Source: Rhodospirillaceae bacterium (GTDB taxonomy: Bacteria; Pseudomonadota; Alphaproteobacteria; UBA8366; GCA-2717185). From it: 30,162 nt of DNA. The stretch is taken from NCBI GenBank assembly GCA_018660965.1, contig JABJJH010000571.1, positions 1 to 30,162 of the forward strand, in the 5' to 3' direction. How positions within the stretch are numbered: position 1 is the stretch's first letter; the number at the start of each line of letters is the position of its first letter. Positions 23,835-30,162 of the stretch are shown here, one piece after another. A program made the position numbers and the translations under genes. A model generated the notes under the pieces. That model ran no database searches and had not been told where the DNA came from. It worked only from the letters and a program-made list of their open reading frames with translations.

Positions 23835-25001
23835 TCATAGCGCGCTGCAGACCGCACGGGCAAGAACTTCGCCTGCCGCGCGGTGTCCAATTTCGTTCCA
23901 GTGACCCGTTCCCATGCGCGTGTTGGGGAACCCGTGCAGATATTCGCCCGTCGCGTCGGCCCGCGTGCGCAGCGGGTCGAGCAAGGCGACAAGCGGGATT
24001 TTTTCGCGCCGGGCGAAGGCGGCGATGCGCCGGTCGGGGTAATCCAGCGACTTGACCTTCAGGGCGGCTTTGAAGGCCGTGCGGACCTTGTCGTCGGGAT
24101 AGACCTGGGCGGGGGCTGTCAGGGTCGCCATCCAGAATGCGGCGCCGGCGGCCCGGCTTTCGTCGCGCATGGCGCGCAGCAAGGCTTCCGTCGTGGTCCA
24201 GGCGCGTCGCCATGCTTCCGTTTCCGGTTTTTTGAAGACCTGATATTCACGCCCGTTGGGGTCGAAGACCCCGCCATCGGTGGATTGTTTGCGCGATTTC
24301 CAGGCTGTTTTTGTCCGGTAATAGAATTCACGAAACAATTGCAGGACGCGCGAGCCGTTGGTCAACGTGTTGCGGATGTTGCGCCACGCCGCCTTGAACC
24401 AGAACCGGGTGGTGCGCGTGTTGCTGTCGTCCAGAACCAGCGCGCCGTTTGCCTGTGTAAAGAAAACCCGGTCCTTATGACCGTCGAGCACGCGGTCGTT
24501 GTTCACAATGTCGTTGCCGGTGAAGACCGGCGCCAACACGATGTCGGGAGCGTATTTCAAGGTGTTGCGACGCAAGGTCAGCAACGCCTGGGCGGTGCCG
24601 TATCCGGATACGCTGAAATTGAGTGCTTCGACCGCTCGCCCGGCCAGCGCGTCGCATTGGTCCAGTTCGCGCGCCATGACCGACCAGAACGTCGCCTCGA
24701 CCGGCACGGCGAAGGCTTCCGACATGGAATCGCCCAGGATCGCAATGCGAAGTGTTCCATTCGGCTTTTCGATGGCGTGATCGCGGTCGCGAAAGCCTTC
24801 CGCGTTAATCGAAATATGCGCCTTGCCTTCGGTGACCCACACACCGTTGGCGCCGGGTTGCGGCGCCCATCCCCGATAGGATTCAAGTTTGTGAAAGATG
24901 GGGTAGGCGATCCCCATCGCCCGGAGCGCGATTTCCGCGACGCCCGCGCACAGCGCGACGCTGACAACAACCAACGCGATTTCCTTGCGGCCTACACTCA
25001 T
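23835..25001 (-). CDS. SGNH/GDSL hydrolase family protein with N-terminal membrane anchor
   Basis: A 388-residue protein with an uncleaved-looking N-terminal hydrophobic helix (IALVVVSVALCAGVAEIAL, about 7-25), then an SGNH-type fold, so it is probably periplasmic or membrane-anchored. Block I is ILGDSMSEAF with Ser92 as nucleophile. GYG in FSVSGYGTAQ and FTGNDIVNN supply the Gly and Asn blocks. The C-terminal GHWNEIGH (366-373) supplies the catalytic His. The family contains esterases, lipases and acetyltransferase-like O-acyl enzymes. ATG 25001 is preferred: it starts 10 bases after the upstream SDR stop and puts the hydrophobic helix at the N-terminus. An ATG at 25040 would overlap that gene. 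Such an enzyme is unusual inside an acyl-CoA operon; it may release the operon's substrate from an ester. Confidence 0.85.
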   Translation of the reverse strand: MSVGRKEIALVVVSVALCAGVAEIALRAMGIAYPIFHKLESYRGWAPQPGANGVWVTEGKAHISINAEGFRDRDHAIEKPNGTLRIAILGDSMSEAFAVPVEATFWSVMARELDQCDALAGRAVEALNFSVSGYGTAQALLTLRRNTLKYAPDIVLAPVFTGNDIVNNDRVLDGHKDRVFFTQANGALVLDDSNTRTTRFWFKAAWRNIRNTLTNGSRVLQLFREFYYRTKTAWKSRKQSTDGGVFDPNGREYQVFKKPETEAWRRAWTTTEALLRAMRDESRAAGAAFWMATLTAPAQVYPDDKVRTAFKAALKVKSLDYPDRRIAAFARREKIPLVALLDPLRTRADATGEYLHGFPNTRMGTGHWNEIGHRAAGEVLARAVCSAL

Positions 25002-25011
25002 GATAACGATC

Positions 25012-25809
25012 TTATCCGCGCCGAACCGCCGAGCCGCCATCGACGGGCAGGGTGACGCCGGAAATGAACCCGGCTTCGTCCGACGCCAGGAACAGGGCGG
25101 CGTGCGCTACGTCCCAGGCTGATCCCATTTTCCCGCCCAGCGGTACACGGGCGTCGCGGTCGGCGATGACTTCCTCGCGGCTTTTATCCGCCGTGATGCG
25201 CGATTCGATGGCCATCGGCGTGTTCATTAGCCCCGGCAGGATGACATTGGCGCGAATGCCGTATTCGGCGTTCATATAGGCCAGTTGTTCGCTCATGGCG
25301 ACGACGCCCGCCTTCGAGGTCTTGTAGGTGACATAGGGGTAGGAATCGAGCACCGCCATCGACGAAATGCTGAGGATCACGCCGCTTCGTTGGGCGCGCA
25401 TGATCGGCAGCACGTGTTTGCAGGTCATCACCATGCCGCGAAGGTTGACGGTCATGACGCGGTCGAACGCTTCGCTTGTAATGTCCTCGATAACCGCGTC
25501 GCCACCGGCGAGGCTGAATCCGACATTGTTGTGCAGAATATCGATGCGTCCCCATTTGGCGACGCAATCCTTGGCCATTGTCTCCAGCGAGGTTTCATCG
25601 GTGACGTCCGCTGCGGCGGCTTGCGCCACGCCGCCTTCCTTGGCGATCATGTCCACGGTGTCCTGCGCCGATGCGATATCCCGGTCAACCACCAGCACCT
25701 TCGCGCCTTCGCGCGCGAACAGGATCGCGGTCGCGCGGCCATTGCCCATGGTTTCCCCCGGCGTTTGCCCGCCGCCGACGATTATCGCCACCTTGTCTTT
25801 TAATCGCAT
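25012..25809 (-). CDS. SDR family oxidoreductase
   Basis: A short-chain dehydrogenase of about 265 residues. It has the extended cofactor loop GGGQTPGETMGNGRA instead of the usual TGxxxGIG, a variant I know from other proteobacterial SDRs. Asp after strand 2 (VVDRD) favours NAD(H). HNNVG stands in place of NNAG. The active site is Ser in SISSMAV plus Tyr-x-x-x-Lys in YVTYKTSKAG, and the C-terminal FISGVTLPVDGGSA is typical. ATG 25809 is chosen (GGGGA upstream, family start just before RLKDKVAII); ATG 25833 would add eight residues. It heads the minus-strand acyl-CoA operon and is divergent from the ThDP enzyme. The substrate is unknown. Confidence 0.93.
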   Translation of the reverse strand: MRLKDKVAIIVGGGQTPGETMGNGRATAILFAREGAKVLVVDRDIASAQDTVDMIAKEGGVAQAAAADVTDETSLETMAKDCVAKWGRIDILHNNVGFSLAGGDAVIEDITSEAFDRVMTVNLRGMVMTCKHVLPIMRAQRSGVILSISSMAVLDSYPYVTYKTSKAGVVAMSEQLAYMNAEYGIRANVILPGLMNTPMAIESRITADKSREEVIADRDARVPLGGKMGSAWDVAHAALFLASDEAGFISGVTLPVDGGSAVRRG

Positions 25810-25905
25810 CGTCTTGATCCCCACGTGTTGCATTCGCCTCTAACATGCCGTGACCGGGTGATGGGGGCCAGCCGATTTTTTGCAGCTTAATTTCACTGCC
25901 GCGCG

Positions 25906-25933
25906 TTGACATCGCCGCGCGTGGCGGTAAACC
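25906..25933 (+). promoter_or_regulatory. Possible sigma-70 promoter for the ThDP enzyme operon
   Basis: A perfect -35 box, TTGACA (25906-25911), is followed after 16 bases by TAAACC (25928-25933) as a weak -10. It lies 44 bases upstream of the ATG at 25977, in the 167-base divergent gap. The -10 match is poor, so this is only a candidate. Confidence 0.3.
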
Positions 25934-25976
25934 TCCGCTGTTCGCAATATCCAACATTTCCGGAGTCTCGTGCGCC

Positions 25977-27590
25977 ATGAACAATGCCGATTTAATCGTA
26001 GCGACCTTAAAAGCGGCGGGCGTCCGCCACGGGTTCGGTGTGCCCAGCGGCAATGTCCTGCCCATGGTCGAAGCGATGCAGGCCGGAGGGGTCGATTTTG
26101 TGCTGACCGCGCATGAAGGTTCCGCCGGGTTTTGCGCCGACGTAACCGGACGCATGACCGGCGCGCCGGGTTTCGCCATCGCGACCTTGGGGCCGGGCGC
26201 GACCAATCTGGCGACCGGGGTGGGCAGCGCGTATCTGGATCGGTCCCCGATGATCGCGCTGACGTGCAATCTGAATACGGATCAACTCGGTCGTCGCATC
26301 CAGATGTATATCGACCATCACGCGCTATTCAAACCAATCACCAAGGCCAGTTTCGCGCTGCGGGAAGGCTCCATCGCGGAAACCATGCAGCGCGCCATTG
26401 AAATCGCCATGAGCGAACCGCAAGGCCCGGTCCATCTTGACCTGCCCGAAGACGTGGCCGTGGCGATGGCGAGCGAAGCCGCGCCGAATATTGTGGCGGG
26501 AGCGCCCATCGTAACGATTTCGGCGGACGCGGTATTCGAGGACGCCGCAGGCATCCTGGCGGCGGCGAAAAGGCCGCTCGCGCTTGTTGGCATGTCGGCG
26601 ATGCGCATGGCCGACCCGGCCCTGTTGCGCACGTTCGTCGAACGCCATGGTCTTCCCTTCGCCTCAACGACCATGGCGAAGGGCCTGATCGACGAGGACC
26701 ACCCCTTGTCGGTCGGTTGTATCGAGCGCGGGTGTCGGCAACTGCAACGCCAGCTTATCCGTGACGCCGATCTGGTCATTGGGCTGGGATACGACACCAT
26801 TGAAACCGAAGCCGAAGCGTGGATCGGCGACACGCCGCTGCTGCAAATCGATATCGAGGCCGTCGATGTGGACGAAACCGTCACTGTCGCGGGGGCGGTG
26901 ACCGGCGATCTGGATGCCTCCTTTGCGCGTTTGAACGCCATGCCGCCTGCGATTAATGACTGGACCGAAGAAGAAATCGCTGCGCGCCGGGATGCGTTTC
27001 AACAGGCGCTGCGCCCGGCCATCGACCCATTATGTCCGCATCAGGTCATCGATGCGGTGCGGGACGCCTTGCCGCGCGACGGCGTTCTGTCCTTCGATGT
27101 CGGCGCGCATACCCACCAGATCGCCAGCCAATGGACGGCGCACGCGCCGCGCACGTTCCTGATCACCAACGGGTGGTCATCCATGGGCTTCGGTCTTCCC
27201 GGCGCGATTGCGGCGAAACTCGCGCGGCCCGACCTGCCGGTCGCGTGCATCGTTGGCGACGGTTGTTTTCAAATGACCTGCGGCGAGGTCGCGGTTGCGC
27301 GGCGGCAGAATTTGGCCATTCCGTTTGTTATCCTGAACGACCAATGGCTGAGCCTGATCCGGGTCAAACAGACGCGGCGGCAATACGCCGATTACGGCAT
27401 GCGGCTGCTCGACGATCCCGCCGACGCGGCCAACCGCACGCCCGCGCATTATTTCGATGTCCCGGCGGTGGGCGTGACCGACCTTGCGGGGCTGCAAGCG
27501 GAACTGACCAAGGCCTTTGCAGCGGATGGCCCGACGGTGATCGAAGCCTATGTCGATTCCGCGCATTACATGGACACGGTTTTCGATTAA
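25977..27590 (+). CDS. Thiamine-diphosphate-dependent enzyme (acetolactate synthase-like)
   Basis: A 537-residue ThDP enzyme with the three-domain order of the acetolactate synthase/benzoylformate decarboxylase family. The N-terminal PYR domain has the catalytic Glu47 in TAHEGSAGF and LGPGATNL (71-78). The central TPP_M domain is at about 190-320. The C-terminal PP domain has GDGCFQM (427-433) with Asn454 (ILND), which bind Mg and diphosphate. There is no FAD-specific feature that I can recognise. The reaction would be decarboxylation or carboligation of a 2-keto acid; the true substrate is unknown. The adjacent beta-hydroxyacid dehydrogenase (29-base gap) would suit a pathway that makes a semialdehyde and reduces it, as in glyoxylate carboligase with tartronate semialdehyde reductase, but this is only an analogy. 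Confidence 0.92.
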   Translation: MNNADLIVATLKAAGVRHGFGVPSGNVLPMVEAMQAGGVDFVLTAHEGSAGFCADVTGRMTGAPGFAIATLGPGATNLATGVGSAYLDRSPMIALTCNLNTDQLGRRIQMYIDHHALFKPITKASFALREGSIAETMQRAIEIAMSEPQGPVHLDLPEDVAVAMASEAAPNIVAGAPIVTISADAVFEDAAGILAAAKRPLALVGMSAMRMADPALLRTFVERHGLPFASTTMAKGLIDEDHPLSVGCIERGCRQLQRQLIRDADLVIGLGYDTIETEAEAWIGDTPLLQIDIEAVDVDETVTVAGAVTGDLDASFARLNAMPPAINDWTEEEIAARRDAFQQALRPAIDPLCPHQVIDAVRDALPRDGVLSFDVGAHTHQIASQWTAHAPRTFLITNGWSSMGFGLPGAIAAKLARPDLPVACIVGDGCFQMTCGEVAVARRQNLAIPFVILNDQWLSLIRVKQTRRQYADYGMRLLDDPADAANRTPAHYFDVPAVGVTDLAGLQAELTKAFAADGPTVIEAYVDSAHYMDTVFD

Positions 27591-27619
27591 CGAAGAAAAT
27601 CACGGGGGAGAACAAGACG

Positions 27620-28528
27620 ATGGCGGACAAGACACTCGGGTTTATTGGCGTGGGCGACATGGGCGGACCAATGGCGGGCCGTTTGCTGGACGCCGGGTTT
27701 ACGCTTTTCATTCATGATGTGCGCGAAGCGGTCACCGCGCCACTGAGCGCGCGCGGCGCCACGGTCATGGACAGTCCCAAGGCGGTCGCGGACGCGGTCG
27801 ACACCGTCATCGTCAGCCTGCCCACGCCCGACGTCGTGCGCGCGGTGGCGCTAGGGGACAACGGCATTATCCAGGGTTCCGCCGTGCGCCGGTATGTTGA
27901 CCTTTCGACCACGGGCGCGGTGATGGCGGTGCAAATCTCCACCGCGTTGAGCGAAAAGGGAATCGAATCGCTCGACAGTCCCGTTAGCGGCGGCGTGCGC
28001 GGCGCGGAAGCGGGCACCCTGGCGCTGATGGTGTCCGGGGACAAGGCGTTCTACGAAGACATGCTTCCCGTCTTCGCCGCCATCGGCAAGAACCCGTTCT
28101 ATCTGGGCGAAGCGCCGGGGTTGGGCCAGACCATGAAGCTGACCAACAATTACCTGTCGGCGACCGCCAATATCGCCACCGCCGAAGCGATGGTGATGGG
28201 CGTCAAGGCGGGGCTCGACCCCAAAGTCATGGTGGATGTGTTCAACGCCAGTAGCGGCCGCAATGATTCGACCATGAACAAGGTCCCCAATTCGATCCTC
28301 AACCGTCGCTTCGACAAAAGCATGAAACAGCGTTTGTTGTACAAGGACGTGCGGCTCTGCATGGCCGAAGCCGAAGCGATGGACGTCCCCATGTGGCTCG
28401 GCAATTCGGTGAAACAGGTGCTCGCCTTCGCCGTCAGCCAGGGCACCGGCGATGAACCCAGCGTGGCGTTGATCAAATATCTGGAAGACTGGACCGGTGT
28501 CACGGTTGGCGAAGAAGAAGGGAACTGA
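27620..28528 (+). CDS. Beta-hydroxyacid dehydrogenase (HIBADH/tartronate semialdehyde reductase-like)
   Basis: A 302-residue NAD(P)-dependent oxidoreductase. The Rossmann motif GFIGVGDMGGPMA is at 7-19, SPVSGG at 120-125, the catalytic Lys173 and Asn177 in QTMKLTNNY, and the C-terminal LLYKDVRL segment is at about 239-246. It is clearly a different subgroup from the paralogue at 2415-3305, which shares the fold motifs but little of the C-terminal half. GGGGGAG lies about 9 bases before ATG 27620; a longer reading that runs back into the ThDP gene is rejected. It probably acts on the product of the ThDP enzyme encoded just upstream. The natural substrate is not determinable. Confidence 0.92.
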   Translation: MADKTLGFIGVGDMGGPMAGRLLDAGFTLFIHDVREAVTAPLSARGATVMDSPKAVADAVDTVIVSLPTPDVVRAVALGDNGIIQGSAVRRYVDLSTTGAVMAVQISTALSEKGIESLDSPVSGGVRGAEAGTLALMVSGDKAFYEDMLPVFAAIGKNPFYLGEAPGLGQTMKLTNNYLSATANIATAEAMVMGVKAGLDPKVMVDVFNASSGRNDSTMNKVPNSILNRRFDKSMKQRLLYKDVRLCMAEAEAMDVPMWLGNSVKQVLAFAVSQGTGDEPSVALIKYLEDWTGVTVGEEEGN

Positions 28529-28628
28529 GGCTATTGGGCTGTCGGACGTTGGTGTGTTAACCTCAATGTCCGGTTGCTCCTTGAATATCGAAAACTCTCA
28601 TAATTTGTAATCTGTGGAGGTGGAGACA

Positions 28629-29375
28629 ATGGTTTACGAAGGTATGATTGCGGAATCCCTGTCGATCAATGGCGATAACAACGAGCCGATCTCGGCCTAC
28701 GCCGCGAGGCCCCTGGGGCCCGGCCCGTTCCCCGGCGTCGTGCTTATCCACCATTTGCCCGGTTGGAGCGAATGGTACCGTGAAGCGACCCGCAGGTTCG
28801 CCCATCACGGCTACGCAGCCATCAGTCACAACCTCTATCACCGCGTGGGCGAGGGCAACGCCGAAGATGTCGCGGCCAAGGCGCGCGCCGAAGGCGGCGT
28901 CGCCGACGCCCAGGTCCTGGGCGATACCGAAGGCGCCGTGCAGTGGTTACGCGCGCAACCGTACTCCAATGGCAAGATTGGCGTGATTGGCAGTTGTTCC
29001 GGGGGGCGGCAAGCCTTTCTCTACGCCTGCAACACCAGCAGCATCGACGCCGTCGTCGAGTTGTGGGGTGGACGCGTGGTGCAGGCCGAAGACGACCGTC
29101 CGGAAAAACAGCCGGTGCAGCCACTCGACTTCACCAAGGACCTCTCCTGCCCTATTCTCGGTCTGTTCGGAAATGAAGACCGCGCGCCGAGCCCGGATCA
29201 GGTGGACCTGCACGAAGCCGAGCTCAAAAAACACAAAAAGGATTATGAGTTCCACCGCTACGATGGCGCCGGGCATGGTTTTTTCTATTATCACCGGCCC
29301 ATGTACTGCATTGAACAAGCGGTGGACGGTTGGGAAAAAATCTTCGCGTTCTTCCAAAGACATCTGGCGGGATAG
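28629..29375 (+). CDS. Dienelactone hydrolase family protein
   Basis: A 248-residue alpha/beta hydrolase of the dienelactone hydrolase type. The triad is Cys123 in IGSCSGGR (cysteine nucleophile as in DLH), Asp184 in GNEDRAPS and His216 in GAGHGFFY. GVVLIHHLPGWSEW (36-49) is the oxyanion region. It hydrolyses lactones or esters in the cytoplasm. Start ATG 28629 is set by an excellent GGAGGTGGAG ribosome site just upstream; a GTG at 28614 lies upstream of that site. It is separated by 100 bases from the dehydrogenase gene, so a separate promoter is possible. The downstream 23-codon stub may be the remnant of its usual partner gene. Confidence 0.92.
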   Translation: MVYEGMIAESLSINGDNNEPISAYAARPLGPGPFPGVVLIHHLPGWSEWYREATRRFAHHGYAAISHNLYHRVGEGNAEDVAAKARAEGGVADAQVLGDTEGAVQWLRAQPYSNGKIGVIGSCSGGRQAFLYACNTSSIDAVVELWGGRVVQAEDDRPEKQPVQPLDFTKDLSCPILGLFGNEDRAPSPDQVDLHEAELKKHKKDYEFHRYDGAGHGFFYYHRPMYCIEQAVDGWEKIFAFFQRHLAG

Positions 29376-29381
29376 CCCTTT

Positions 29382-29453
29382 ATGTGCACCTCAATCGTTG
29401 AGATTATCGACGCCGAAGGCGCCGGCAAGGATGGCTGGTTCGCCGCCCCTTAA
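29382..29453 (+). pseudogene. 23-codon stub resembling the N-terminus of DUF6295
   Basis: An ATG six bases after the dienelactone hydrolase stop opens a 23-codon reading frame. Its product begins MCTSIVEI, continues with an acidic-Gly stretch, and ends GKDGWFAAP before TAA. This matches, from memory, the conserved start of the small DUF6295 family (MCT...GxGKGxxGWFPV), which I believe can lie next to dienelactone hydrolases. The rest of the protein is missing and the stop overlaps the malate synthase stop by two bases, so it looks like a truncated remnant. A genuine micro-protein or chance are alternatives. Confidence 0.4.
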
Positions 29454-30162
29454 TTCGCTTGCTGCGCCTTCACCTGCTGGCGATGCCGATAGAGGACCGG
29501 TTCCGTGTAGCCGTTCGGCTGTTCGCGGCCCTCGAAGACGAGGGCGCAGGCGGCCTGGAACGCGATGCTGGCGTCGAAATCGGGCGCCATCGGGCGGTAG
29601 TCGGAATCGCCGGCGTTTTGCGCGTCAACCACGGCGGCCATTTGTTTCATCACCGCCATCACGTCGGCCTTCGTGCAGACGCCATGATGCAGCCAGTTGG
29701 CGATGTGCTGGCTTGAGATGCGCAGCGTCGCCCGGTCTTCCATCAGCCCGACATTGTTGATGTCGGGCACTGTCGAGCAGCCGACGCCCTGGTCAACCCA
29801 CCGCACAACGTAACCCAATATTCCCTGAGCGTTGTTCTCCAGTTCCCTGGTGATCATCTCGGGCGACCAATTGGGATTTTCGGCCACGGGAAAGGACAGA
29901 ATATGATCAATTTCGGCGCGCGCGCGGGATTTCAGTTCTTTCTGCAGATGCGCCACGTCAATTTCGTGGTAGTGGGTCGCGTGCAGCGCCGCCGCCGTTG
30001 GCGAAGGCACCCATGCGGTGTTGGCGCCGGCGCGGGGGTGGGCGATCTTCGCTTCCAGCATTTCGGCCATGCGATCCGGCATCGCCCACATACCCTTGCC
30101 AATCTGCGCGCGTCCGCTAAGGCCGCATTCAAGCCCGATATCGACGTTCCAGTTTTCGTAAG
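29450..30162 (-). CDS. glcB: Malate synthase G, C-terminal part (5' end beyond window)
   Basis: The last 237 codons of malate synthase G, which condenses glyoxylate with acetyl-CoA to malate in the glyoxylate cycle. The frame stays open to the window edge, and the edge-proximal residues (YENWNVDIGLECGLSGRAQI) are characteristic family sequence, so the ATG at 30091 is internal. Seen: IGKGMWAMPDRMAEML, the VRWVDQGVGCSTVPDI stretch with the conserved Cys (Cys617 in E. coli), and MEDRATLRISSQHIANWL, whose Asp is the catalytic base (Asp631 in E. coli). The C-terminal plug FEGREQPNGYTEPVLYRHR is intact, so the gene is complete at this end. It is convergent with the dienelactone hydrolase and stub. 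Confidence 0.96.
   Translation of the reverse strand, partial: YENWNVDIGLECGLSGRAQIGKGMWAMPDRMAEMLEAKIAHPRAGANTAWVPSPTAAALHATHYHEIDVAHLQKELKSRARAEIDHILSFPVAENPNWSPEMITRELENNAQGILGYVVRWVDQGVGCSTVPDINNVGLMEDRATLRISSQHIANWLHHGVCTKADVMAVMKQMAAVVDAQNAGDSDYRPMAPDFDASIAFQAACALVFEGREQPNGYTEPVLYRHRQQVKAQQAN

Noticed and set aside
23883..25055. A 390-codon plus-strand open frame antisense to the SGNH hydrolase
   Set aside because: The hydrolase has clear SGNH motifs and operon spacing. The antisense product is compositionally biased and unrecognisable.
27032..28528. A 498-codon reading that extends the second HIBADH-like gene back into the ThDP gene
   Set aside because: The N-terminal extension is an off-frame shadow of the ThDP enzyme. 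GGGGGAG and the Rossmann N-terminus place the start at 27620.
1..30162. CRISPR arrays, insertion sequences, tRNA or rRNA genes
   Set aside because: I scanned the gaps and saw no direct-repeat arrays, transposase motifs or tRNA-like cloverleafs. None is supported.

Overview
The window looks like a piece of an alphaproteobacterial chromosome, probably from a marine or soil Rhodospirillales-like lineage. This rests on GC-rich codon use, the style of the catabolic genes, a CheZ-like phosphatase, a metallo-beta-lactamase/cyclic-nucleotide-binding fusion of a kind I associate with that group, and short intergenic palindromes. The taxonomy is inference, because there is no rRNA or marker gene here. 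Coding density is high: no gap exceeds about 210 bases, and I saw no tRNA, rRNA, CRISPR array, insertion sequence or phage gene.

Layout. (1) 1-3305: a Lin0512-family protein and a cytochrome P450 on the plus strand converge on an alpha/beta hydrolase and a 3-hydroxyisobutyrate-dehydrogenase-like enzyme on the minus strand. (2) 3512-11189: a plus-strand run with an IPNS-like 2-oxoglutarate/Fe(II) oxygenase, a RecQ helicase, a selenoprotein of the PrdB/GrdB (D-proline/glycine reductase) family, a MaoC/HTD2-like hydratase, a TauD/TfdA dioxygenase, a P-loop sulfotransferase-like protein and a CinA-like protein. (3) 11339-13537: a large MBL-fold plus double cNMP-binding-like protein, followed by two long hairpins. 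(4) 13688-15006: a rhodanese and a divergent DUF169 protein. (5) 15012-18770, minus strand: a TSUP permease, a D-aminoacylase-like amidohydrolase and an Old Yellow Enzyme. (6) 18943-25809, minus strand: two SDR dehydrogenases, an SGNH hydrolase, a tandem CoA-transferase and a crotonase in one tight acyl-CoA operon, then a CheZ-like gene. (7) 25977-29375, plus strand: a ThDP enzyme, a second HIBADH-like dehydrogenase, a dienelactone hydrolase and a 23-codon stub. (8) The right edge cuts through malate synthase G.

Most of the window is accessory oxidative and acyl-CoA catabolism, in small operons whose substrates cannot be read from sequence alone. Malate synthase G suggests that C2 units are assimilated through glyoxylate.

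The standout is at 6542-7495. A single PrdB/GrdB-family gene is interrupted by one in-frame UGA, at the position of the family's redox U/C-x-x-C motif. A near-perfect stem-loop lies directly after the UGA, with the geometry of a bacterial SECIS element. I read this as a selenocysteine protein; ordinary gene calling would split it in two. Secondary points of interest are several enzymes that lack canonical catalytic residues (the CinA deamidase domain, the first half of the CoA-transferase, the crotonase, the amidohydrolase), a RecQ with an altered aromatic-rich loop, and unexplained palindromes.
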